This document shows positions 13,579 through 20,671 of a stretch of DNA of 33,109 nucleotides, piece after piece. Below the pieces are notes generated by a model. It did no database searches. It was not told where the DNA came from and saw only the letters and a list, made by a program, of their open reading frames with translations. Origin of the DNA: Streptomyces sp. HD (GTDB lineage: Bacteria; Actinomycetota; Actinomycetes; Streptomycetales; Streptomycetaceae); NCBI RefSeq assembly GCF_028369295.1, contig NZ_JAQMYP010000083.1:1-33109 (forward strand). Direction: 5' to 3'. Within the stretch, counting starts at the first letter, position 1, and every line of letters starts with the position of its first letter. Made by a program: the position numbers and the translations under genes.

Positions 13579-15086
13579 ACCGCACGACCCTGTCCCTGAT
13601 CGCCGGTGCCTCGGCCCTCGCCGCCATAACCGGGGTCGCGGCGCTCACCATGCCGGGCGCGACCGGGACGAACCCCGCCAAGGCGGCCGCCGAGCTGCCC
13701 GTGGAGCGTACGAGCCTGGTGTGTCCGGCGCCGAGCACCTCGGACCTCGCCGAGACGACCTACACGTCGTTCACGCCCGTCACCAAGGGGACGGGGAACG
13801 ACGGGAAGGCGGAACTGCGCTCCGGGGTGGGGGAATCGGGCGCCGCGGCTGACGCGAAGGGCAAGAAGGCCGGTGACGCGGGCAAGGCGGGTAAGGCCGT
13901 TCTGACCGCGAAGGAGCCGGGCAAGCCGGTCAGCGAGGACGCGACCGGGGGCGACTCTCCGCCGCTCATCGGAACCGCCGACGGGAAGTTCGCGCCCGGC
14001 TGGACCGTGCAGGAGACCACGGAGGTCGCGGCGGGTACGGGGCGTGGAGTGCAGGGCGTCAACTGCACCGCACCGGACACCGATTTCTGGTTCCCGGGTG
14101 CCAGCACGGCTGCCGACCGCACGGACTACGTGCATCTGACCAATCCCGACGACTCCGTCGCCGTCGTCGACATCGAGCTGTACGGCAAGGACGGGGCCCT
14201 GGAGACCACGGTGGGGGAGGGGATCAAGGTTCAGCCGCATTCCGATGAGCCGATTCTGCTGTCCACGCTCACCAGCGAGAAGCAGGACAACGTCACTGTG
14301 CACGTGAACGTGCGTGGTGGTCGGGTGGGGGCCTCGGTGCAGGCACTGGACGACAAGCTCGGCGGAGACTGGCTGGCCGCGTCCGCCGATCCTGCGGGGA
14401 GCCTCGTGCTGCCGGGCATCCCCAAGGACGCCACCGCTGTGCGGCTGGTCGCGTTCACACCAGGGGACGCCGATGCGGATCTTAAGGTGCGGCTCGCGTC
14501 GCCGTCCGGGGTGATCACGCCGGCCGGGAACGAGACGCTGCACGTCAAAGCCGGTATGACGAGCGCGGTGGATCTTGGTGACGTGATGCGGGGCGAGGCG
14601 GGGTCGTTGGTGCTGACGCCGACGGACGGGGCCGCCGCGCCGGTGGTCGCCGCGGTTCGGGTGGTGCGCGGGAAGGGCGCCAAGCAGGAGACGGCGTTCA
14701 TCCCGGCGAGCCGGCCCGTCGGTGCGCGGGCGACGGCGGTGGACAACCGGGCGAAGGGGACGACGCTGTCCGTGACGGCGCCGTTCGGCGCCGCGAAGGT
14801 CAAGGTCACGGCGTCGGCCGGAAGCGAGGGCGGTACGGCGGCGTCCAAGACGTACACGATCAAGTCCGGGACGACACAGGACGTCGAGGTGCCGGTGCCC
14901 AGCGGGGTGAAGGGCACCTACGCGCTGACCGTCGAGTCGGTGTCGGGTGGACCGGCGTACGCGTCCCGGACGCTGGCGGTGGCATCTGAGGGCGTGCCCG
15001 GCTTCACGGTGCAGGCGCTGCCGGACGATCGGGGGATGGTGGCTGTGCCTGAGGCGGACGAGGACTTGTCGGTGCTGCAGAAGTAG
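13575..15086 (+). CDS. DUF5719 family secreted or membrane-anchored protein
   Basis: The 503-aa protein begins at GTG 13575, overlapping the glycosyltransferase stop by 4 bp (GTGA), so it is translationally coupled to it. The N-terminus MNRTTLSLIAGASALAAITGVAAL is a signal peptide or signal anchor. The rest is a beta-rich, Gly/Ala/Thr-rich exported protein with repeated Ig-like strands (for example KVKVTASAGSEGGT and TYTIKSGTTQDVEVPVP) and two conserved Cys residues (LVCPAP and VNCTAP). No catalytic motif is evident. Coupling suggests a partner or periplasm-side accessory of the glycosyltransferase. It matches DUF5719 as I recall that family. Confidence 0.8.
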   Translation: MNRTTLSLIAGASALAAITGVAALTMPGATGTNPAKAAAELPVERTSLVCPAPSTSDLAETTYTSFTPVTKGTGNDGKAELRSGVGESGAAADAKGKKAGDAGKAGKAVLTAKEPGKPVSEDATGGDSPPLIGTADGKFAPGWTVQETTEVAAGTGRGVQGVNCTAPDTDFWFPGASTAADRTDYVHLTNPDDSVAVVDIELYGKDGALETTVGEGIKVQPHSDEPILLSTLTSEKQDNVTVHVNVRGGRVGASVQALDDKLGGDWLAASADPAGSLVLPGIPKDATAVRLVAFTPGDADADLKVRLASPSGVITPAGNETLHVKAGMTSAVDLGDVMRGEAGSLVLTPTDGAAAPVVAAVRVVRGKGAKQETAFIPASRPVGARATAVDNRAKGTTLSVTAPFGAAKVKVTASAGSEGGTAASKTYTIKSGTTQDVEVPVPSGVKGTYALTVESVSGGPAYASRTLAVASEGVPGFTVQALPDDRGMVAVPEADEDLSVLQK

Positions 15087-15162
15087 GGCGGGTGTGACGC
15101 CTGCGGCGGCCCGTTGCCGTCCGGTGGGGGCGTGCGTAGCGCCTGCGGTTTGTGGGTGGGGC

Positions 15163-15270
15163 GGGGCCGTGCCGGGGGGTGTCCGTCCTCGGTCGGGCGG
15201 TTGCTCCGTCTCAAGAGGTGCTGTTTCCTGACGCCCGCCGCTGCGGGCGGACACCCCCCGGCACGGCCCC
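15163..15270. terminator. Bidirectional long-stem terminator (23-bp perfect inverted repeat)
   Basis: Arm 15163-15185 begins GGGGCCGTGCC and is perfectly complementary to 15248-15270, which ends GGCACGGCCCC. The stem is 23 bp with a 62-nt loop; the loop can itself form CGGGCG/CGCCCG. It lies between the convergent DUF5719 and metallopeptidase-like genes, so termination in both directions is the simplest reading. Confidence 0.75.
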
Positions 15271-15331
15271 TTCCGCCGTAGGCGACTGCCGGCCCGTGGG
15301 GCTGTGCGTCGTCACCGGGGGACGGTCTGTG

Positions 15332-15775
15332 TCAGTCCTCGCCGTAGCGGGGGTCCACTGTCTCCGGGGTGAGTCCGAGGAGCTCGGCGACCTGTTCCAC
15401 GACCACCTCGTGGACCAGGGCCGCGCGCTCGTCCCTGCCCTTCGTGCGGATCTCCACCGGGCGGCGATAGATGACCACGCGCGCGGGGCGGCCCTCGCGC
15501 GCGGGGATCGTGCCGCCCAGGGGGACCGCCTCGTCGTTCCAGGTCCGGCCGTCCAGGCGGGGTACTTCCAGGACCAGGAAATCGATGTCGGCGAGCTGGG
15601 GCCAGCGGCGTTCGAGGCGTTCCACGGAGTCCTGGACCAGGTCGGCGAAGGCATCGGCGCGGCTCGCGGCGAGCGGGACCTGGGGTGGTGCGATCGGGCC
15701 GCGCATGCCCCGTCCGTGGCGATCACGACGACGGGGCCCGGGGCCGACGGCACGGGGCGGTACAGGGGTGTCCAT
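15332..15775 (-). CDS. Metallopeptidase-family (zincin-like) protein with degenerate HExxH
   Basis: The 147-aa product starts at ATG 15775 (MDTPVPPRAVG); the conserved core begins near MRGPIAPPQVPL. The middle contains DIDFLVLEVPRLD and the C-terminus LVHEVVVEQVAELLGL. This matches the small zincin-like family PF06262, but the expected HExxH reads HEVVV, so the second zinc His is missing. A catalytic role is therefore doubtful; zinc-free or alternative ligation is possible. It is convergent with DUF5719. The 15776-16117 stretch upstream shows no further gene and presumably carries its promoter. Confidence 0.72.
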   Translation of the reverse strand: MDTPVPPRAVGPGPRRRDRHGRGMRGPIAPPQVPLAASRADAFADLVQDSVERLERRWPQLADIDFLVLEVPRLDGRTWNDEAVPLGGTIPAREGRPARVVIYRRPVEIRTKGRDERAALVHEVVVEQVAELLGLTPETVDPRYGED

Positions 15776-16103
15776 CACTGGTGAAGGGTAGTCCTCGTGG
15801 CGGGTGCGTGTCCGAGCGGTGGGGCCTGGGCCGGGTGGCGTCCGCTGTCCGTACGGCATGTCGGCCGATGACCAATCCAGCCAAGGTTGGGCTCGTTTCT
15901 GTATGTCTCCGAGACTGTCGATGTCGAGGTATTTGGTGGGGTTTGTGGTGAGTGGTGACCGGATGCGAATGCGTCCGGGATCCCGGAATCCGGCTTCAGT
16001 GCAGGTCAGCGACGTGGGGCGAAAGGGGCGTGTGGGGTGTTTCACAGCACGACACGGTGGAGTGACCTGGGGGAGAGTCGTCGCGGCCCGCTCAAGAGTG
16101 CGG

Positions 16104-16109
16104 TACCGT
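16104..16109 (+). promoter_or_regulatory. Possible -10 for a leaderless DUF3499 transcript
   Basis: TACCGT lies 8 nt before the GTG start and no SD-like sequence precedes the start. A transcript beginning 7-9 nt after this box would start at or next to the GTG. No good -35 is visible. Confidence 0.3.
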
Positions 16110-16117
16110 CCAACGTC

Positions 16118-16495
16118 GTGAGCCCTGTACGTCGCTGTTCGCGCACCGCTTGCGGCCGCCCCGCCGTCGCGACGCTGACGTACGTCTACGCCGACTCGAC
16201 CGCGGTCCTCGGCCCGCTCGCCACCTACGCCGAACCCCACTGCTACGACCTGTGCGCCGAGCACTCCGAGCGCCTCACCGCCCCGCGCGGGTGGGAGGTC
16301 GTGCGCTTGCTGGACGGCTCCGCTCCGGCCCGCCCGAGCGGTGATGACCTGGAAGCGCTTGCCAACGCCGTGCGCGAGGCGGCACGTCCGCAGGAGCGGG
16401 CGGCCCAGGCCGGCGGAGGCGGGGGGCGCGGCGCCGATCCGATGGAGGTCGCGCGCCGGGGGCATCTGCGGGTGCTGCGGTCGCCCGACAACTGA
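16118..16495 (+). CDS. DUF3499 family protein (putative zinc-binding)
   Basis: The 125-aa product starts at GTG 16118 (VSPVRRCSRTAC); upstream in-frame codons lack family-like sequence and an SD. Cys7, Cys12, Cys42, Cys46 and His49 (CSRTAC and PHCYDLCAEH) look like a small zinc-binding fold. The C-terminal half is Ala/Gly-rich, ending RRGHLRVLRSPDN. DUF3499 is an actinobacterial family without known function. It sits alone between the metallopeptidase-like gene (divergent) and the permease, possibly as a leaderless mRNA. Confidence 0.82.
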   Translation: MSPVRRCSRTACGRPAVATLTYVYADSTAVLGPLATYAEPHCYDLCAEHSERLTAPRGWEVVRLLDGSAPARPSGDDLEALANAVREAARPQERAAQAGGGGGRGADPMEVARRGHLRVLRSPDN

Positions 16496-16590
16496 CGGTC
16501 GGTCATCTCCCGCTTTGCGGGTGTTGCTCGTGTGCTCGTTTCGCTGAGTGATGCACAGGCATTGACGTTCGGTTGGCGCGGACACGACCA

Positions 16591-16632
16591 TTCCGTATGC
16601 CGGAACGAGAAATCGCTTTCCGCATGACGGAA
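16591..16632. promoter_or_regulatory. Twin palindromes TTCCG-N5-CGGAA upstream of the lactate permease
   Basis: The sites are TTCCGTATGCCGGAA (16591-16605) and TTCCGCATGACGGAA (16618-16632), centres 27 bp apart. A TTGACG sequence lies at 16562. The second site ends just before the SD GGGGAGG. The arrangement is that of a repressor or dual-site activator operator. The regulator is not encoded nearby. Confidence 0.6.
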
Positions 16633-16647
16633 TCCGGGGAGGCGCCC

Positions 16648-18264
16648 GTGTACGTCCAGGAATTGGAGCCCGTAGCCGGCTCGCTGGGGCTGTCCGCCCT
16701 CGTGGCGGCCCTGCCGCTCGTGATCGTGCTCGTCCTGCTGGGCGGGGTTCGGATGAAGGCGCACCTGGCGGGGCTCATCGGGCTTCTGGCGGCCGTTCTG
16801 GTCGCCTGGCTCGTGTACGGCATGCCGCTCGATCAGACGCTCTCCAGCGCCGCCCAGGGGGCCGTCTTCGGGCTCTTCCCCATCCTGTGGATCGTCGTCA
16901 ACGCGCTCTGGGTGTACCGGATGACCGTCCGGACGCGTCATTTCGACATCCTGCGGCGGTCGTTCGGCCGGCTGTCCGACGACCCGCGGATCCAGGCGCT
17001 CGTCGTCGCCTTCTGCTTCGGGGCGTTGCTGGAGGCCCTCGCCGGATTCGGGGCGCCCGTCGCGATCTGCTCGGTCATGCTGGTGGCGCTCGGATTCGAG
17101 CCGGTGCGCGCGGCCGTTGTCGCGCTGGTCGCCAACACGGCGCCGGTCGCCTTCGGCGCGATGGGCACGCCCGTGGTGACGCTGGCTCAGGTCACCGGGC
17201 TGCCGTTGGACGACGTGGCGTCCGTGGTGGGGCGCCAGACACCGCTGCTGGCGCTGGTCGTGCCGCTCGTGCTCGTCGGCCTGGTGGACGGGCGGCGCGG
17301 CTTGCGCGAGACCTGGGTGCCCGCCGTGGTGTGCGGAGTCACCTTCGCCGTCGCCCAGTTCGCCGCCTCGAACTACGTCTCCGCGCAACTCGCCGACATC
17401 GGCGCCGCGCTGGCCGGTGCGGGCGCCCTGGTCGCCGTACCGCACGCGCGTGTGCCCGCCGACGAGGCGGTACGCGCGTCCGTGCTGACCGGCGCACGGA
17501 GCGAGGAGCTGGACGAAGCCGATCCGCGGCGGGAGGTGGTGCGCGCCTATGCGCCGTACGGGCTGATCGTGGTGATCTTCTCCATCGCGCAGATCCCGGT
17601 GGTCAAGGACTGGCTGGCCGAGGCGACCCAGATGTACGACTGGCCCTTCCTGAACGTCGTGAACGCCGACGGGGAGCCGGTCGGCGGCAATGTCTTCACC
17701 TGGCCCATCGTGTCCACCGGCGGCACGCTCGTGCTGCTCGCCGGCGTGTGCACGGCCGTCGTCCTCGGCGTGCACGCGCGCGTGGCCGTCAGGGAATGGG
17801 CCGCCACCGTGGACGAGTTGAGGTTCGCGATCCTGACCGTGACGTCCGTGCTCGGGCTCGCCTACGTCATGAACCTCTCCGGACAGGCGGCCACCATCGG
17901 CTACTTCGTGGCGGCGGCCGGCGCCGGGCTGGCCTTCCTGTCCCCGGTGCTGGGCTGGTTCGGAGTGGCCGTCTCCGGGTCGGACACCTCGGCGAACGCC
18001 TTGTTCGGCGCCCTGCAGGTGACGGCGGCGCGGGAGTCGGGGCTGTCGCCGGAACTCCTGGCCGCCGCCAACAGTTCAGGTGGTGTGCTCGGCAAGATGA
18101 TCTCGCCGCAGAACCTCACCATCGCGTGCGCGGCCGTCGGCCTGGCGGGCCGGGAGGGGGACCTGCTGCGGAAGGTGCTGCCGTGGAGCCTGGGCCTGCT
18201 GCTGGTGATGTGCCTGATCGTGGTCGGACAGAGCTCACCGGTGCTGGGCTGGATGCTGCCCTGA
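16648..18264 (+). CDS. lldP: L-lactate permease (LctP family)
   Basis: The start GTG 16648 (VYVQELEPVAGSLG) is chosen because GGGGAGG precedes it by 5 nt and the twin palindromes lie just upstream; this gives 538 aa, normal for the family. About 12-14 hydrophobic segments are visible. Family motifs include GVRMKAHLAGLIGLL, FGALLEALAGFGAPVAI, ANTAPVAFGAMGTPV, GWFGVAVSGSDTSANALFG and NSSGGVLGKMISPQNL. The family imports lactate or glycolate with protons across the cytoplasmic membrane. No lactate dehydrogenase is adjacent, so it is a single-gene unit probably controlled by the palindromes. Confidence 0.93.
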   Translation: MYVQELEPVAGSLGLSALVAALPLVIVLVLLGGVRMKAHLAGLIGLLAAVLVAWLVYGMPLDQTLSSAAQGAVFGLFPILWIVVNALWVYRMTVRTRHFDILRRSFGRLSDDPRIQALVVAFCFGALLEALAGFGAPVAICSVMLVALGFEPVRAAVVALVANTAPVAFGAMGTPVVTLAQVTGLPLDDVASVVGRQTPLLALVVPLVLVGLVDGRRGLRETWVPAVVCGVTFAVAQFAASNYVSAQLADIGAALAGAGALVAVPHARVPADEAVRASVLTGARSEELDEADPRREVVRAYAPYGLIVVIFSIAQIPVVKDWLAEATQMYDWPFLNVVNADGEPVGGNVFTWPIVSTGGTLVLLAGVCTAVVLGVHARVAVREWAATVDELRFAILTVTSVLGLAYVMNLSGQAATIGYFVAAAGAGLAFLSPVLGWFGVAVSGSDTSANALFGALQVTAARESGLSPELLAAANSSGGVLGKMISPQNLTIACAAVGLAGREGDLLRKVLPWSLGLLLVMCLIVVGQSSPVLGWMLP

Positions 18265-18298
18265 CGTCAGCGCTGACCACGAGGTTACGGCTCGGGGT

Positions 18299-18330
18299 CC
18301 ACTCAGTGGGCACACAGCGCACTGTCAGTG
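18299..18330. promoter_or_regulatory. Two CACT/AGTG palindromes 21 bp apart upstream of manB
   Basis: CCACTCAGTGG (18299-18309) and CACTGTCAGTG (18320-18330) share CACT...AGTG arms, with centres two helical turns apart. A possible -10, TAGTTT, follows at 18339-18344. This may be a regulatory site for manB, whose start is at 18378. Confidence 0.45.
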
Positions 18331-18377
18331 AGGGCGGGTAGTTTGGGGTGACCGATAGGACTTCAGGAGGGTTGGCC

Positions 18378-19742
18378 GTGGCTGCTGATCTGTCACAGCT
18401 CGTGAAGGCGTACGACGTGCGCGGGGTCGTCCCGGACCAGTGGGACGAGTCGCTGGCCGAGCTCTTCGGGGCCGCCTTCGTGCAGGTGACCGACGCGAGC
18501 GCGATCGTCATCGGGCACGACATGCGCCCCTCGTCACCCGGCCTGTCCCGCGCCTTCGCGCGCGGCGCCGCCGCCCGGGGTGTCGACGTCACAGAGATCG
18601 GTCTGTGTTCCACCGACCAGCTGTACTACGCCTCGGGCGCGCTGAACCTGCCGGGCGCGATGTTCACCGCCTCGCACAACCCGGCCCAGTACAACGGCAT
18701 CAAGATGTGCCGCGCGGGCGCCGCCCCGGTCGGCCAGGACACCGGCCTCGCCGACATCCGCGAACTGGTCGAGCGCTGGAGCGAGTCGGGCGCCCCCGAG
18801 CCCGCCGCGACGCCGGGAACGATCACCCAGCGGGAGACGTTGGAGGACTACGCGGCCCACCTCCGCTCCCTCGTCGACCTGACCTCCATCCGCCCCCTGA
18901 AGGTCGTCGTCGACGCGGGCAACGGCATGGGCGGTCACACGGTCCCCACCGTGCTCGGCGGCCTCCCGCTCGACGTCGTCCCGATGTACTTCGAGCTGGA
19001 CGGCACCTTCCCGAACCACGAGGCCAACCCCCTGGACCCGGCGAACATCGTGGACCTGCAGAAGCGGGTGCGCGAGGAGTCCGCCGACCTTGGCATCGCC
19101 TTCGACGGCGACGCCGACCGCTGCTTCGTCGTCGACGAGCACGGCGGCCCCGTCTCCCCGTCCGCCATCACCGCCCTGGTCGCCTCGCGCGAACTCGCCA
19201 AGCACGGCGGCAAGGGCACGGTCATCCACAACCTGATCACCTCCTGGTCGGTCCCTGAGGTCGTCAAGGAGAACGGCGGCACCCCCGTCCGCACCCGCGT
19301 CGGCCACTCCTTCATCAAGGCCGAGATGGCCAGGACGGGGGCCATCTTCGGCGGCGAGCACTCCGCCCACTACTACTTCAAGGACTTCTGGAACGCCGAC
19401 ACGGGCATGCTGGCCGCCCTGCACGTCCTGGCGGCACTGGGTGGCCAGGAGGGCCCCCTCTCCGGACTGGTCGCCCAGTACGACCGCTACGCCGGCTCCG
19501 GCGAGATCAACTCCACGGTCGCCGACCAGACGGGCCGCCTCGCCGCCATCAAGGCCACGTACGAGGCCCGCGAGGGCGTGGAACTCGACGAGCTCGACGG
19601 CCTGACGGTCACCTCCGCCGACTGGTGGTTCAACGTCCGCCCGTCCAACACGGAACCGCTGCTCCGCCTGAACGCGGAGGCCCGGGACCAGGCGACGATG
19701 GCCAAGGTGCGGGACGAGGTGCTGGGGATCATCAGAGGCTGA
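18378..19742 (+). CDS. manB: Phosphomannomutase (phosphohexomutase family)
   Basis: The 454-aa enzyme starts at GTG 18378, preceded by GGAGGG at a 6-nt spacing; a start 30 nt earlier lacks such an SD. Alpha-D-phosphohexomutase landmarks are the phosphoserine loop TASHNPAQYNGIK (Ser99), the metal loop FDGDADRCFVVDE near 242, the sugar-binding GGEHSAHYYFKDFW and the phosphate-binding RPSNTEPLLRLNAEA near 420. It converts mannose-6-phosphate to mannose-1-phosphate, between ManA and ManC. Phosphoglucomutase activity cannot be ruled out. Its stop is in a 29-bp tandem repeat. Confidence 0.92.
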   Translation: MAADLSQLVKAYDVRGVVPDQWDESLAELFGAAFVQVTDASAIVIGHDMRPSSPGLSRAFARGAAARGVDVTEIGLCSTDQLYYASGALNLPGAMFTASHNPAQYNGIKMCRAGAAPVGQDTGLADIRELVERWSESGAPEPAATPGTITQRETLEDYAAHLRSLVDLTSIRPLKVVVDAGNGMGGHTVPTVLGGLPLDVVPMYFELDGTFPNHEANPLDPANIVDLQKRVREESADLGIAFDGDADRCFVVDEHGGPVSPSAITALVASRELAKHGGKGTVIHNLITSWSVPEVVKENGGTPVRTRVGHSFIKAEMARTGAIFGGEHSAHYYFKDFWNADTGMLAALHVLAALGGQEGPLSGLVAQYDRYAGSGEINSTVADQTGRLAAIKATYEAREGVELDELDGLTVTSADWWFNVRPSNTEPLLRLNAEARDQATMAKVRDEVLGIIRG

Positions 19743-19806
19743 GACGGCGGTGCTGGGTCATCAGAGGCTGACACGGCGGTGTTGGGTCATCAGAGGCTGA
19801 GACGGT
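19718..19806. repeat. 29-bp tandem repeat spanning the manB stop codon
   Basis: CATCAGAGGCTGA starts at 19730, 19759 and 19788, exactly 29 bp apart, with GACACGG- or GAGACGG-type flanks. The manB TGA (19740-19742) is within the first copy and is duplicated downstream in other frames. Confidence 0.9.
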
Positions 19807-19883
19807 CGGGGCAGGGCACGGTGCCGCCGGTTGTTCTCAACGCCGGCCCGATTCTCTCTTTCAGCCCGTCCGGCTTCTTTTTC

Positions 19884-20022
19884 TTTCAGCCCGTCCGGCG
19901 TTTGAGGACAAGGCCCTTCAGGGGCCGGAGCGGGGGTCTGGGGGCGGCAGCCCCCAGAAGGCCGCGGGGTCGAAGGGGCAGCGCCCCTGGAGGACGGGAC
20001 GGGTAGGGGCGGCGGGGGCGAA
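19884..20022. repeat. Interspersed multi-hairpin repeat, copy C
   Basis: This copy is nearly identical to 4170-4313 and has the same three hairpins; the third has loop agc where copy B has aga and copy A gga, while stems are unchanged. The boundary motif TTTCAGCCCGTCCGG is again doubled. It follows manB and precedes the Trm112 gene on the same strand. The remaining 20023-20143 sequence is C-rich with no evident gene. Confidence 0.85.
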
Positions 20023-20143
20023 CCCCTCCCCACCCGCACCCTCCCGCCCAACCCCGGCACCCAGCCCCCACCGGCGGTACGCTGACCAGGCACATCCGCA
20101 CACCCGCACGTACCGCACCCACCCGCCCCAGAAGGGACCCGTC

Positions 20144-20314
20144 ATGCCGCTGGAAGCCGGCCTCCTGGAGATCCTCGCCTGCCCGGCCTGCCACGCTCCC
20201 CTCAAGGAGCAGGACGCCGAACTGATCTGCACCGGCCAGGGCTGCGGCCTGGCGTACCCCGTCCGCGACGGCATCCCCGTCCTGCTCGTCGACGAGGCCC
20301 GCCGCCCCGCGTAA
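20144..20314 (+). CDS. Trm112 family zinc-ribbon protein
   Basis: The 56-aa protein (MPLEAGLLEILACPACHAP...) has Cys13, Cys16, Cys29 and Cys34 in a zinc-ribbon arrangement, followed by the conserved LAYPVRDGIPVLL. GAAGGG precedes the ATG. Trm112-like proteins are activating partners of methyltransferases in eukaryotes and some prokaryotes; the bacterial partner here is unknown. It lies between manB and the SIS gene, an arrangement I recall in other actinobacteria. Confidence 0.9.
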   Translation: MPLEAGLLEILACPACHAPLKEQDAELICTGQGCGLAYPVRDGIPVLLVDEARRPA

Positions 20315-20335
20315 CGCACCCCCACGGTCACGGCA

Positions 20336-20415
20336 CCGGCGTAAAGCCGCCAGGACCGCGACCGCCGTAAGGCGGCTGGCGCAAGGGGACCGGCGCAAGG
20401 CGACGGCGTAAGCCG
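20336..20415. repeat. Cluster of GTAA-loop hairpins in the Trm112-SIS gap
   Basis: CCGCC-GTAA-GGCGG (20362-20375) and CGGC-GTAA-GCCG (20404-20415) are perfect stems with a GNRA-type loop. A third, imperfect GGCGTAAAGCC lies at 20338. GGCGCAAGG is repeated between them. The rest of 20315-20671 is C-rich low-complexity sequence without a convincing gene. Confidence 0.5.
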
Positions 20416-20671
20416 CCCGGCAACCGCTCCGGCGCTGGCCGCTCGCCCCCCCCGCCTCAAGGTGACCGGCGACCGGGCACCGGCTGAAGGCGACCGACCG
20501 CCACAAGCCGCACCGCCCCTCCACCAAGCCGCCCCGCCCCTCACCTCAGGGCACCCGGCCTCACCCCAAAGCCACCCGACAACCGCACCCCACTCCCGAA
20601 CAAAGCCACCCCACCACCCCACCCCAAACAGACCCGCCCCCACCCGCCCCGGCGATCGGAGGCTGCCGCCC

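Noticed and set aside
16573..16647. Earlier starts for the lactate permease (ATG 16597 or 16624)
   Set aside because: They would place the twin palindromes inside the coding sequence and lack an SD as good as GGGGAGG before GTG 16648.
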